Shown here one piece after another: positions 28,386 through 36,794 of a stretch of DNA of 64,000 nucleotides. The stretch's first letter is position 1. Every line of letters begins with the position of its first letter. The stretch spans positions 1 to 64,000 of the forward strand of contig CAJXLN010000007.1 of assembly GCA_913056255.1 (NCBI GenBank), read 5' to 3'. Source of the stretch: an uncultured Thermotogae bacterium. Lineage in GTDB: Bacteria > Thermotogota > Thermotogae > Mesoaciditogales > Mesoaciditogaceae. The notes below the pieces were generated by a model. The model made no database searches. It was not told where the DNA came from and saw nothing but the letters and a program-made list of their open reading frames with translations. The position numbers and the translations under genes are program-made.

Positions 28386-28736
28386 ATGTTTCTTTCTGAA
28401 ATTGCGAAATTAATCGATGGGAAAAAATTATGGGATTTCGAAGATCATGATTACAAAATTGCCGGAGCAAGTGATATGCTGAGTGAATTACTTGCTCTTG
28501 CAAAGGAAAATATGATTCTCATTACGGGGCTTTGTACTCCACAGATGGTGAGAACAGCGGACATAGTCGCTGTGGGGGCAATTGTGATTGTGCGTGGAAG
28601 GCAAGTTCCGGAAGTAACGGTACAAATCGCAAAAGACATGAGAATACCTATGATCTTAACGGAGTTGACCATGTACGCTACATGCGGAAAGCTCTTTTGC
28701 GCTGGCTTGGAAGATATTTATGGTGTTAGGAAATGA
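28386..28736 (+). CDS. DRTGG-domain protein (first copy)
   Basis: This 116-residue protein resembles the single-domain DRTGG proteins that accompany soluble [FeFe]-hydrogenase genes. It has LITGLCTPQMVRTADIVAVGAIVIVRG and TYATCGKLF in the expected places. The role of such proteins is unknown; a regulatory or ligand-sensing role is assumed. GGGAG precedes the ATG. It starts an eight-gene operon, overlapping the CBS protein gene or lying directly before it, depending on that start. Confidence 0.75.
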   Translation: MFLSEIAKLIDGKKLWDFEDHDYKIAGASDMLSELLALAKENMILITGLCTPQMVRTADIVAVGAIVIVRGRQVPEVTVQIAKDMRIPMILTELTMYATCGKLFCAGLEDIYGVRK

Positions 28737-28741
28737 TCGGA

Positions 28742-29698
28742 ATGGAGAAAATAGATGATCTCATCAAGCGGGTGCAATTCTATTTTAGAGAAGTAACGGT
28801 TGAGGAGCTCATGACGTCACCGGTATTCACGATTCATCAAGCACAAGCGACCTTTCGTGCCAAGGAAGCAATGAGACTTCGTCACTTTTCAGGAATACCA
28901 GTTGTGGATGAAAGAAATCAACTTGTTGGTATTATAAGCATAGAAGACATAATTCATGCTTTGGAAAGCGGAAACTTGAATGCCCCAATCTCACAAAACA
29001 TGAGCCGTGATGTTGTAACACTATCAAAGGATGAGTTAATTGTGGATGTTGCCAAAAAATTTGAGCTCCATGGATTTGGAAGATTTCCAGTAATCGATGA
29101 AAAGAAACGAGTTATCGGTATTGTTACTCAACACGACTTAATCACGATTCTTCTGTCAAAGCTCAGCATACTGTACGTTCACGATGCTCGAAGAGAACCA
29201 TTTGTTCACGTCGATAACTACAGATCGATTCCAACCGGTGTAGATCTGAAAAAGGAAGTTCCTGAATTTCAATTCGATATAGATTACATGGATGTATCAC
29301 TTTCGGGAATTGGTGCATCGAAATTGAAAAAGTTCCTTCGCTCCAAAGGATTTTCTCCGAAATTTGTGAAGAGGGTGGCAATTGCAACTTATGAAGCAGA
29401 AACAAACGTTGTAATACATTCCGGTTCAACTGGTATCATTAATGCTTACTTTAAATACGGTGTTCTAACCGTAAGAGTCAAAGATGAAGGAAAGGGAATA
29501 GAAGATGTGGACATGGCCATGCACGAGGGATTTTCAACTGCGCCGGATTATATTAGAGAAATGGGCTTTGGAGCAGGAATGGGGTTGGCAAACATCAAAA
29601 GATGCTCGGACAGGATGATGATCATATCGGAACGGGGCAAAGGTGTGTTAATAGAGATGAATTTTTGGGGGCGTGAAAATGAGAACATCAGAGCTTGA
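28742..29698 (+). CDS. CBS-pair protein with anti-sigma-type ATPase domain
   Basis: The 318-residue protein has two CBS domains in its first 140 residues (EELMTSPVFTIHQAQATFRAKEAM and MSRDVVTLSKDELIVDVAKKF). A GHKL ATPase domain of RsbW type follows, with ATYEAETNVVIHSGS, RVKDEGKGIEDV and GFGAGMGLANIKR. It is probably a nucleotide-sensing switch with serine-kinase-like activity. ATG 28742 is about 10 nt from AGGA; an upstream ATG at 28733 overlaps the previous stop. Its end overlaps the next gene. Confidence 0.8.
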   Translation: MEKIDDLIKRVQFYFREVTVEELMTSPVFTIHQAQATFRAKEAMRLRHFSGIPVVDERNQLVGIISIEDIIHALESGNLNAPISQNMSRDVVTLSKDELIVDVAKKFELHGFGRFPVIDEKKRVIGIVTQHDLITILLSKLSILYVHDARREPFVHVDNYRSIPTGVDLKKEVPEFQFDIDYMDVSLSGIGASKLKKFLRSKGFSPKFVKRVAIATYEAETNVVIHSGSTGIINAYFKYGVLTVRVKDEGKGIEDVDMAMHEGFSTAPDYIREMGFGAGMGLANIKRCSDRMMIISERGKGVLIEMNFWGRENENIRA

Positions 29699-30002
29699 AA
29701 ATCTCGGATTCAAACGAATAACTAAGGGTGACGGAGAGCTAAAACATGGATATACTTGTGATCTGCTAAGTGAAGTTATGGCAAATGCTGAGTCTGACAC
29801 CGTGTGGTTTACCGTGCAGTCACATATAAATGTTGTAGCAGTTGCGGCAATAACTGGAATAAACGCAATAGTTCTCTGCAACGGTCATGAATTCGATGAG
29901 GAGACCATAGAAAAAGCAAAAGACGAAAAAATTTCACTTTTCACCACATCACTGAATGCTTTCGAAGCGAGTGGAAAGTTGTACGATAAAGGTTTGAGAT
30001 GA
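29679..30002 (+). CDS. DRTGG-domain protein (second copy)
   Basis: This is a second small protein of the same kind (107 residues), with TVWFTVQSHINVVAVAAITGINAIVL and SLNAFEASGKLY, matching the layout of the first copy at 28386. The ATG has GGGGG 7 nt upstream, so I prefer it to a GTG at 29673. Its TGA overlaps the following ATG. Two paralogous DRTGG proteins around a CBS-ATPase suggest they work as a set. Confidence 0.72.
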   Translation: MRTSELENLGFKRITKGDGELKHGYTCDLLSEVMANAESDTVWFTVQSHINVVAVAAITGINAIVLCNGHEFDEETIEKAKDEKISLFTTSLNAFEASGKLYDKGLR

Positions 30003-30691
30003 TCTTCAAAGGTGATTTCCACATTCACACCTGTCTTTCACCTTGTGCGGATATAACTATGGTTCCGGGAACTGTGGCTTCCGCACTCGAAAAAGTTGGA
30101 ACAGAATGGGTGGCAATAACAGATCATAACAGTTGTGGAAATGTCAAGGTTTTTGAAAAAGTATTGAATTTACGTGGGATAAAAGTAATGCCCGGCATAG
30201 AAGTTCAAACCATTGAGGAAGTACACGTTCTTGTTTATTTGAAATCTGCAAAAGTCGCCATGGATTTTTCGAATGAGATAAGAGAACATCTTCCAGATAT
30301 TGAAAACGATCCGGAGCGTTTTGGATACCAATTGTTTGTGAACAAAAATGATGAATTCATCGGAATGGAAAATGTAATGCTCTCCGCATCAACGGATTTG
30401 ACGATTAATGATTTGTGGCATATGGTAAAGCGTTACAACGGCCTATTCGTCTATGCACATGTCGATAGGATGTTTGGAGTTGTGAAACAACTTGGCTTTA
30501 TCCCGGATAATCCTCCTTTCGATGCAGTAGAAGCAATAGGAAATGTAAATGTAAACTCTACGATTTTGAGATCCTCTGACGCACATTCTTTATCACAAAT
30601 TGAAAAAGCTAAGATGAGAGTAAAAGCGGATTCGCGAACATTCGACGAATTCAGAAAAGCTTTAATGAGAAAGGATATGTGGAAATTTTGA
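29999..30691 (+). CDS. PHP-domain phosphoesterase
   Basis: PHP proteins are metal-dependent phosphoesterases. The 230 residues show GDFHIHTCLSPCADITMVPG at the N-terminus with the HxH pair, WVAITDHNSCGN, the central VYAHVDR and the C-terminal SSDAHSLSQI metal-site motif. The substrate is unknown. It is coupled by ATGA to the DRTGG gene and overlaps the ATPase gene that follows. Confidence 0.85.
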   Translation: MIFKGDFHIHTCLSPCADITMVPGTVASALEKVGTEWVAITDHNSCGNVKVFEKVLNLRGIKVMPGIEVQTIEEVHVLVYLKSAKVAMDFSNEIREHLPDIENDPERFGYQLFVNKNDEFIGMENVMLSASTDLTINDLWHMVKRYNGLFVYAHVDRMFGVVKQLGFIPDNPPFDAVEAIGNVNVNSTILRSSDAHSLSQIEKAKMRVKADSRTFDEFRKALMRKDMWKF

Positions 30692-31206
30692 GAACGATAG
30701 CCGATCATGTTTTAGACATAGCTCAAAACTCCGTGAACGCTAAGGCAACTTATGTGAAGATTGCTTTTGTAGAAGATCGCGAAAAAATCGTCATAAAAAT
30801 GGAGGATAATGGATGTGGAATGAACAAAGAAGAGCTCTCGAAAATTTTTGATCCGTTCTTCACAACACATGAAGAAATCAGAAGAGTTGGTCTTGGGTTA
30901 CCTTTTCTGAAACAGAATGCGGAGTTAACCGGTGGATACGTGCATGTGAGTTCGACACCTGAAATAGGCACGGTTTTAGAAGCGACACTTTTCAAAACGA
31001 TAGACTGTCAGCCAACAGGAGACCTTGCCGGTACATTTGCAACACTTGTGACATCGTCAACAAAGGTTATCTGGGAGATTCAAAGATGTTTAAAAGGAAA
31101 GTGTTACGACTTTTCATCTGAAGTTCTTGATGGTGTTGACCTATCTTCCCCAAAGGCGATCGTGGCAATATTTGAATATTTCAAAAACATGGAATTATCT
31201 CTTTAA
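30688..31206 (+). CDS. GHKL ATPase, histidine-kinase-like without dimerisation domain
   Basis: The protein consists of little more than an HATPase_c fold. The N-box is HVLDIAQNSVNAKATYV, G1 is EDNGCGMNKEEL, the F-box is IFDPFFTT and G2 is GLGLPFLKQNAE. No phospho-accepting histidine domain is present, so it is not a classical sensor kinase. The TTG at 30688 starts exactly at the conserved part (172 residues); a GTG at 30679 adds three residues. It lies 27 nt before the NuoE-like gene. Confidence 0.8.
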   Translation: MRTIADHVLDIAQNSVNAKATYVKIAFVEDREKIVIKMEDNGCGMNKEELSKIFDPFFTTHEEIRRVGLGLPFLKQNAELTGGYVHVSSTPEIGTVLEATLFKTIDCQPTGDLAGTFATLVTSSTKVIWEIQRCLKGKCYDFSSEVLDGVDLSSPKAIVAIFEYFKNMELSL

Positions 31207-31233
31207 TCATATAAAACGCTGGAGGTGTTTTGA

Positions 31234-31749
31234 ATGCCTGTAATTCCTGAAACGGACTCGCGATTTAAAGAACTTGATGAGTACATTGACAGTGTTAAAG
31301 AAAAGAAGGGTATGCTGATCGGTGTACTTCATAGGGCACAAGAAATTTTTGGCTACCTTCCCAAAGAAGTACAGAGTCACGTAGCCAAAAGATTGAACGT
31401 TCCAGAGAGTACTGTCTACGGTGTAGTTACATTTTATTCGTTTTTCAGCATGAATCCAAGGGGAAAATACCAAATAAAGGTTTGCATGGGAACTGCATGT
31501 TATGTTAAAGGTGGCAATAAGATACTTGAAAGGTTGAGAGAAGAACTCAACGTGGAAGGAAGTGAACCAACTGAAGATGGTTTGTTTTCAATTCATGAGG
31601 TTAGATGCTTGGGTGCATGTAGTATGGCGCCGGTAGTTCTCGTTGGAGAAAGAGATTTTCATGGAAGAGTAACGCCTGACAAAATACCTCATATTCTTGA
31701 TTCTTACAGGCAAAAGGAGGTCAAAGGCAATGAAGATCAAAAGTCTTGA
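31234..31749 (+). CDS. NuoE/HydC-like thioredoxin-fold 2Fe-2S subunit
   Basis: This 171-residue protein corresponds to the 24-kDa subunit of complex I and to HydC of trimeric hydrogenases. The four cluster cysteines are in VCMGTACYVKGG and RCLGACSMAPVVLV. It has the N-terminal helical part with VLHRAQEIFGYLPKEVQ. It carries electrons between the flavin subunit and a partner. GGAGGTG precedes the ATG. It overlaps the next gene by 20 nt. Confidence 0.92.
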   Translation: MPVIPETDSRFKELDEYIDSVKEKKGMLIGVLHRAQEIFGYLPKEVQSHVAKRLNVPESTVYGVVTFYSFFSMNPRGKYQIKVCMGTACYVKGGNKILERLREELNVEGSEPTEDGLFSIHEVRCLGACSMAPVVLVGERDFHGRVTPDKIPHILDSYRQKEVKGNEDQKS

Positions 31750-32104
31750 AGAACTTCAGAAGATAAAAGAAAAAACTCTAAGGGAGATAAGTGGACGAGA
31801 AACGAATAAGCGAGGAAGAATAGTCGTAGGAATGGGAACCTGTGGGATAAGTGCAGGTGCAAAGGATACTTTGAGGGCAATCGCAGATGAGCTTGAAAAA
31901 CAGTCTGTAGATGACATCGCAGTTATCCAGTCAGGATGCATGGGACTGTGCGAAGTGGAACCAACGGTTGAAGTTCAGATCGGTGATGAGGAACCTGTCA
32001 TATACGGTCATGTGGATGAGAAGCAAGCTCGAAGAATTGTAAGAGAACACGTTATGAAGGGCAAGATTTTAAGCGATATACTTGTAAAGCGCGGAAAAGT
32101 TTAA
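31730..32104 (+). CDS. Small (2Fe-2S) ferredoxin of thioredoxin fold
   Basis: The 124-residue protein has GMGTCGISAGAKDTL and QSGCMGLCEVEPTVEVQ, the four-cysteine pattern of thioredoxin-like 2Fe-2S ferredoxins. AAAAGGAGG lies 10 nt before ATG 31730. In hydrogenase operons of Thermotogota and Clostridia such a ferredoxin sits between the E-like and F-like genes, as here. It is probably an extra electron relay or a subunit. Confidence 0.88.
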   Translation: MKIKSLEELQKIKEKTLREISGRETNKRGRIVVGMGTCGISAGAKDTLRAIADELEKQSVDDIAVIQSGCMGLCEVEPTVEVQIGDEEPVIYGHVDEKQARRIVREHVMKGKILSDILVKRGKV

Positions 32105-32120
32105 TTAAGGAGGTAATCAT

Positions 32121-33935
32121 ATGGCTGTGGAAAACACGATCCTTATTTGTGCGGGAGGGGCATGTATTTCGGCTGGTGAAGAATCGGTCAAATCCGTTCT
32201 CGAGGAGGAACTCCGAAAATATGCTATAGACGATGTTGTGAAGGTTGTAGAAACTGGTTGTATGGGATCGTGTAATTTAGGTCCTATAATGGTTATATAC
32301 CCAGAAGGAGTTTTCTACCAAAAACTCAAACCACAAGATGCTAAAGAGATCGTGGAGGAACATCTTTTAAAGGGAAGACCTGTACAAAGATTACTTTACA
32401 AGGGACCCACAGGTGAGATCAAGCCAAAAGCCAAAGAAGAACTTCCGTTCTTTACAAGACAAGTTAAAGTGGCAACTCGAAATCTTGGCGTGATAGATCC
32501 CATTAATATAGAAGAATATATAGCAAACGATGGATACTTCGCGCTTGAAAAAGTTCTTCAGATGACACCCGAAGATCTTATCGAAGAGATCAAGACAAGT
32601 GGCCTGAGAGGAAGAGGCGGTGCAGGATTTCCAACAGGATTGAAATGGGAATTCACAAGAAAATCAAAATCTGACGAAAAATACGTCATTTGTAATGCAG
32701 ACGAAGGAGATCCCGGTGCCTTTATGGATAGATCTGTACTCGAAGGAGATCCTCACACAGTTTTAGAGGGGATGGAAATAGCCGGATATGCCATAGGTGC
32801 ACATCACGGATATATTTACGTGAGAGCCGAATATCCACTCGCGATTGAACGATTGGAAATAGCCATATCTCAAGCTCATGAGTATGGTTTTTTGGGAGAA
32901 CACATATTTGGAACCGATTTTTCATTCGATGTTGAATTGAGAATAGGTGCAGGAGCTTTTGTCTGCGGAGAAGAGACAGCACTTATACAATCTGTTGAAG
33001 GGAAACGTGGACAACCAGTCCAAAAGCCGCCTTTTCCAGCTCAAAAAGGTGTATGGTCTAAACCTACGGTGATAAACAATGTGGAAACACTTGCCAATAT
33101 TCCCGTAATTATAAATAAAGGTGCCGAATGGTTTGCATCCATGGGGACTGAGAAATCCAAAGGAACCAAAGTTTTTGCATTAGCTGGAAAGATAAACAAC
33201 GCGGGACTTGTCGAAGTTCCAATGGGAACCACTTTAAGGGAACTTATTTTTGACATAGGTGGTGGTATCCCCAATGGGAAGAAATTCAAAGCGGTTCAAA
33301 CCGGCGGACCATCCGGAGGATGTATACCGGCCGAATATCTGGATACTCCAGTTGATTACGATTCACTCATGAAACTCGGCACCATAATGGGTTCTGGTGG
33401 AATGGTTGTCATGGACGAAGATACCTGCATGGTGGACGTCGCACGTTTTTTCTTACAATTCACTACCGATGAATCTTGCGGGAAGTGCACACCGTGTCGT
33501 GAAGGCACAAAAAAGATGCTGGGAATACTTAACAAGATAGTCGAAGGAAAGGGAGAGATGAAAGACATAGATCGACTTGAAAACCTCGCCAAAACCATAA
33601 AAGACACGGCACTTTGCGGACTTGGGCAAACTGCGCCAAACCCGGTACTTTCTACCTTGAGATATTTCCGTGATGAATACGAAGCACACATAAAAGAAAA
33701 AAGATGCCCGGCGAAATCCTGCAAGTCCTTGATAGCTTACAAGGTCGATCCTAACAAATGTGTTGGATGTACAGCTTGTGCGCGGGCTTGCCCGGTTGGT
33801 GCTATAAGTGGTGAGATCAAAAAGGTTCATAAGGTAGATCAAGATGCTTGTATCAAATGTGGAAGCTGTTACGAAGTCTGTCGATTCGACGCAATCGAGA
33901 AGATCGATGCGGTTGACCTTGTAACGAGTTCATAG
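32121..33935 (+). CDS. NuoF/HydB-like NADH-binding flavoprotein subunit
   Basis: The 604-residue protein has three parts. An N-terminal 2Fe-2S thioredoxin-like domain carries CAGGACISAGEE and GCMGSCNLGP. The NuoF core has the FMN/NADH glycine-rich SGLRGRGGAGFPTGLKW and CNADEGDPGAFMDR, and the 4Fe-4S motif ESCGKCTPCREGTKK. A C-terminal double 4Fe-4S ferredoxin has CVGCTACARACPVGA and CIKCGSCYEVCRFDA. This domain set is that of HydB of bifurcating hydrogenases. The catalytic HydA is not encoded next to it. Confidence 0.93.
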   Translation: MAVENTILICAGGACISAGEESVKSVLEEELRKYAIDDVVKVVETGCMGSCNLGPIMVIYPEGVFYQKLKPQDAKEIVEEHLLKGRPVQRLLYKGPTGEIKPKAKEELPFFTRQVKVATRNLGVIDPINIEEYIANDGYFALEKVLQMTPEDLIEEIKTSGLRGRGGAGFPTGLKWEFTRKSKSDEKYVICNADEGDPGAFMDRSVLEGDPHTVLEGMEIAGYAIGAHHGYIYVRAEYPLAIERLEIAISQAHEYGFLGEHIFGTDFSFDVELRIGAGAFVCGEETALIQSVEGKRGQPVQKPPFPAQKGVWSKPTVINNVETLANIPVIINKGAEWFASMGTEKSKGTKVFALAGKINNAGLVEVPMGTTLRELIFDIGGGIPNGKKFKAVQTGGPSGGCIPAEYLDTPVDYDSLMKLGTIMGSGGMVVMDEDTCMVDVARFFLQFTTDESCGKCTPCREGTKKMLGILNKIVEGKGEMKDIDRLENLAKTIKDTALCGLGQTAPNPVLSTLRYFRDEYEAHIKEKRCPAKSCKSLIAYKVDPNKCVGCTACARACPVGAISGEIKKVHKVDQDACIKCGSCYEVCRFDAIEKIDAVDLVTSS

Positions 33936-33943
33936 CTGCTTTA

Positions 33944-33970
33944 AGGGCAGTGCCAATGTGCCCTGTCCTT
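33944..33970. terminator. Weak bidirectional hairpin after the redox operon
   Basis: AGGGCA (33944-33949) pairs with TGCCCT (33959-33964) and is followed by GTCCTTTT on the plus strand. It lies between two convergent genes and could serve both. The stem is short, so confidence is limited. Confidence 0.5.
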
Positions 33971-33972
33971 TT

Positions 33973-35016
33973 CTACCTTTTGATTGCAAATATCGCATTT
34001 TTCCCTTTGAATATCACAAATTCCTTTGTGATATTTAAGTGTACACTTTTTTCGTGAATTCTTGTAAGAAACTGATTCAATTTTTTAGGAATGATGGAAA
34101 CACGCACATGTGTTCTGCATTCGACCGGTTGAATGTACTCGTACGCCGATGACTGTGAAATCACACCCATTCTGAGTTGATCTGACAGTTCAAAATAGCC
34201 TTTTCCTCTGTTTTGACGTTGGAACCTGGCACATAGGGAAGTTCCTGTCTTCAGCATTTTCGTTGAGAGGATGATATCTCCTTTTCCAATTTTAAGGAAT
34301 TTTTCAACCTTATCCGCTTCTTCATTTGTTTCTGCAGCGCAAACACCGATAACTCCATCACTGAATTTTAAACCTACTGTTGATTCTGAAATTCCGATCA
34401 TAAGTTTTTCACTTCGGATAATATCGAGTGCTTTCATGAGATGGCGGGCAGTTTCATACGGAACTTCCGCCATAAACGGATCCATGATGAGTCTCATTGA
34501 AGCTATTGATATATGACCGTACTCTTCACAAAGCGCGAAAAATCTTTCGTTTATAACACCCACGAGTACATCTTGCCCTGAGCGAGATATTATACTTCCT
34601 ACATCTACAACATGGGCCAATTCTGAAGATTTTACTTCCACCTTTGGCACAAAGGCCCCACTTTTTTTGGGATTCCTCGACAAAGGATGAAGTACGGAAA
34701 GATATTCTGAGCCCTTAAAAAATTCTAACTTTTCTCCAAAGAGGATCTCCACGTTATCCAAGTTGGCATTTCGCGAGATCAGCTTGATATTGTCAAGTGG
34801 AGCAACGTAAAAAGATTCAAAATGTTTCGTAACATCTCCAAGATGCATATCTATCGTTAAACATCCATCCGTTGCGTAAACTCTCAGAGTGTTGAAACGG
34901 GAATAGAAATAAACACGCCTATTCAGCGGCTCGATCGTTCCAACGGCTCGATCGAAGAGATTGACGAATCGCAAAAAGCGGTCGTGTTCAATTCTTGCTT
35001 TCGCCAAAACGCTCAC
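33973..35016 (-). CDS. Possible divergent sliding-clamp (DnaN-like) protein
   Basis: The 347-residue protein has no clear known motif but its layout resembles the bacterial beta clamp: three similar segments, each with an ATDG or corresponding turn (LRVYATDGCLTID near residue 50, and GVINERFFALCEEYGHISIAS). The middle segment VPYETARHLMKALD...GLKFSDGVIGVCA is close to the clamp pattern. The C-terminus reads VSIIPKKLNQFLTRI and ends IFAIKR, like the clamp ending with MPIR. It starts with GTG after AGGG and overlaps the upstream gene. A true replication clamp is usually next to dnaA, so this would be a paralogue. It may instead be an unrelated protein. Confidence 0.5.
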   Translation of the reverse strand: MSVLAKARIEHDRFLRFVNLFDRAVGTIEPLNRRVYFYSRFNTLRVYATDGCLTIDMHLGDVTKHFESFYVAPLDNIKLISRNANLDNVEILFGEKLEFFKGSEYLSVLHPLSRNPKKSGAFVPKVEVKSSELAHVVDVGSIISRSGQDVLVGVINERFFALCEEYGHISIASMRLIMDPFMAEVPYETARHLMKALDIIRSEKLMIGISESTVGLKFSDGVIGVCAAETNEEADKVEKFLKIGKGDIILSTKMLKTGTSLCARFQRQNRGKGYFELSDQLRMGVISQSSAYEYIQPVECRTHVRVSIIPKKLNQFLTRIHEKSVHLNITKEFVIFKGKNAIFAIKR

Positions 35017-35434
35017 GATCCCTAAGGGCGATGGGTATCACAATCACTGCCATTAACAACGATAAAGGCCATGAACCAAAACGCTCGTACATCAAGAGTG
35101 CAACTGAGAACGATACCAAAATCCACCCTGAAATTCTCAGAGGGACACTCCATAATTTATCTGAAATTGTGAAAAGCAGAGATGCTCCGGCCAGAAGGTA
35201 AATGAATTTGAAAATCTCATGAGTGGGAATTCCTTTTAACCAGTAAAGAAGCGAAATGATGTAGAGAAAAAAGAGATTGATCTCTGCTGTCTTGAAGTGT
35301 TTTCCTTTATAAAAAACATGGACGATGGTGGCGATCACAGAAAAATAAAGTACGATCGGCCATCCCGCTTTTAACACTGATATTGAAAAGTAAAAGAATG
35401 CTACGGCAAATGCGCTTGAAAGTATCATGATCAT
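34988..35434 (-). CDS. Unrecognised membrane protein
   Basis: I do not recognise this 148-residue protein. It has about five to six hydrophobic segments (for example IVLYFSVIATIVHVF and WPLSLLMAVIVIPIAL) and a short charged C-terminal tail RDRERFGESKN. It overlaps the YchF gene by a few bases upstream and the clamp-like gene by 29 nt downstream, so all three are probably one transcript. The ATG at 35434 overlaps the YchF stop (TGATG); a GTG one codon upstream is also possible. Confidence 0.7.
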   Translation of the reverse strand: MIMILSSAFAVAFFYFSISVLKAGWPIVLYFSVIATIVHVFYKGKHFKTAEINLFFLYIISLLYWLKGIPTHEIFKFIYLLAGASLLFTISDKLWSVPLRISGWILVSFSVALLMYERFGSWPLSLLMAVIVIPIALRDRERFGESKN

Positions 35435-36480
35435 CACACGTTGAATCGGATGTTAACTATATCTCCGTCTTCAACTATAGAATCCTTTCCTTCGAGTCTT
35501 AAAAGACCATTGGCTTTTATTTCCTTCATCGATCCCATTTTTTCCATGTCAGAAAATTTGATCACCTCTGCTCGGATGAAACCGCGTTCTATGTCCGTGT
35601 GGATCTTTCCAGCAGCCTTCTTGAAATTCATTCCTTTTTTAATTGTCCAGGCTTTCACTTCATCTTCGCCAACGGTAAAAAAGGAAATCAAGTCCAGGCT
35701 GGAGTAAACGATTTTTGCAAGGCGTTCTATACCACTTTCCTTCAAACCCAAATCGTTCAAGAATTCCTTGCGTTCATCTTCTTCCAATTCGTTTATTTCC
35801 ATTTCCAGCTTCCCGCACATTTCGATCATCGAAAGAGAATTTTCATTCACAATATCGTTCACTTTTTCCTTTCCCTTGTAGGAATTCTTTCTGAAGGATT
35901 CTTCATCTAAGTTCACGGCTACTATGGATTTTTTCATGGTGAAAAACCCAAAAGAACTCAAAGCACGCTTCTCATCATCTGAAAGATCGATCAAATTCAC
36001 GAATTTTCCGTCGTTCAAAGCGCTCTCACATTTTTCCAATGCCAGAAGTTGGTGCTCTTCCTCTCTTGTTAACTTCCTTTTGGCATTTTTCAGCTTCTCG
36101 ATGTTGGTCTCGGCCATGTCGAGATCTCGTATCAAGAGTTCATCGTGAAGATATTCGCTCTCTTTACCGGCATCGTTAAAGTAGGACGGAACGGATTCGT
36201 CTTGAAAGGCCCTGACGACCCATAAAAGTGCATCCACATTTTGTATCTTTCCAAGAATTTGATTCTTTTCTTTTCTTGGAAGTTCCGGCGATAATCCGGG
36301 AAGATCGACGAATTCCATAGTCGCGTAAGTTGTTTTCTTTGGATTGTACATCTCAGAAAGGTAATCAACACGTCTATCATGGATTTTCGCCACACCTATC
36401 GATTCATTTATTTCTCCAACGAGTAATTTAAAGACCGTCGTTTTTCCAGAATAAGGTGCTCCATATATTCCGATCTTCAA
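35434..36480 (-). CDS. ychF: YchF/OLA1-family ATPase
   Basis: YchF proteins are Obg-related P-loop proteins that bind ribosomes and prefer ATP. The 348 residues show G1 as GAPYSGKTT (usually GLPNVGKST), EFVDLPGL as G3 and VAVNLDEE in the G4 position. The NxxE form instead of NKxD fits the ATP preference. The C-terminal TGS-like domain has ERGFIRAEVIKFSDM and ends GDIVNIRFNV. It is somewhat divergent and a little shorter than the common 360 residues. It starts with TTG after GGAGGTGAG. Confidence 0.87.
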   Translation of the reverse strand: MKIGIYGAPYSGKTTVFKLLVGEINESIGVAKIHDRRVDYLSEMYNPKKTTYATMEFVDLPGLSPELPRKEKNQILGKIQNVDALLWVVRAFQDESVPSYFNDAGKESEYLHDELLIRDLDMAETNIEKLKNAKRKLTREEEHQLLALEKCESALNDGKFVNLIDLSDDEKRALSSFGFFTMKKSIVAVNLDEESFRKNSYKGKEKVNDIVNENSLSMIEMCGKLEMEINELEEDERKEFLNDLGLKESGIERLAKIVYSSLDLISFFTVGEDEVKAWTIKKGMNFKKAAGKIHTDIERGFIRAEVIKFSDMEKMGSMKEIKANGLLRLEGKDSIVEDGDIVNIRFNV

Positions 36481-36548
36481 AAGTTCTCACCTCCAAACTT
36501 TTATGTTACTTCACACTCCGGTGTATTAGCCGGACTTGACCCGTAATC

Positions 36549-36794
36549 TCATTCATGCTTGAATTCGATAAGCTCAAAGTAATTCCCCCCTACGTTGTTT
36601 GTAGGGATTTCTGTTACCCTGATCTTCATAATACTACTGTGTTGTTTAATAACGAGGATATTCCCAACCTTCACGTCATAAGAAGGTTTCAAAGGACGGC
36701 CTTCTTTGGTAATTCCTCCAAGCTCGGCGATCTTTTGAGCGACGCTTCTACGCTTTATTATACCTGATATCTTCAGGAATTTATCCAATCTCAA
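36549..36794 (-). CDS. S4-domain RNA-binding protein (RqcP/Hsp15-like)
   Basis: This 81-residue protein starts MRLDKFLKISGIIKRRSVAQKI, the S4-domain signature of the YabO/RqcP/Hsp15 group, which bind 50S subunits carrying stalled nascent chains. It then has GGITKEGRPLKPSYDVKVGN. I choose a TTG at 36794, 10 nt from GAGGAG; an in-frame GTG at 36803 sits 1 nt from that site. It overlaps the end of the ribokinase gene. Confidence 0.85.
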   Translation of the reverse strand: MRLDKFLKISGIIKRRSVAQKIAELGGITKEGRPLKPSYDVKVGNILVIKQHSSIMKIRVTEIPTNNVGGNYFELIEFKHE

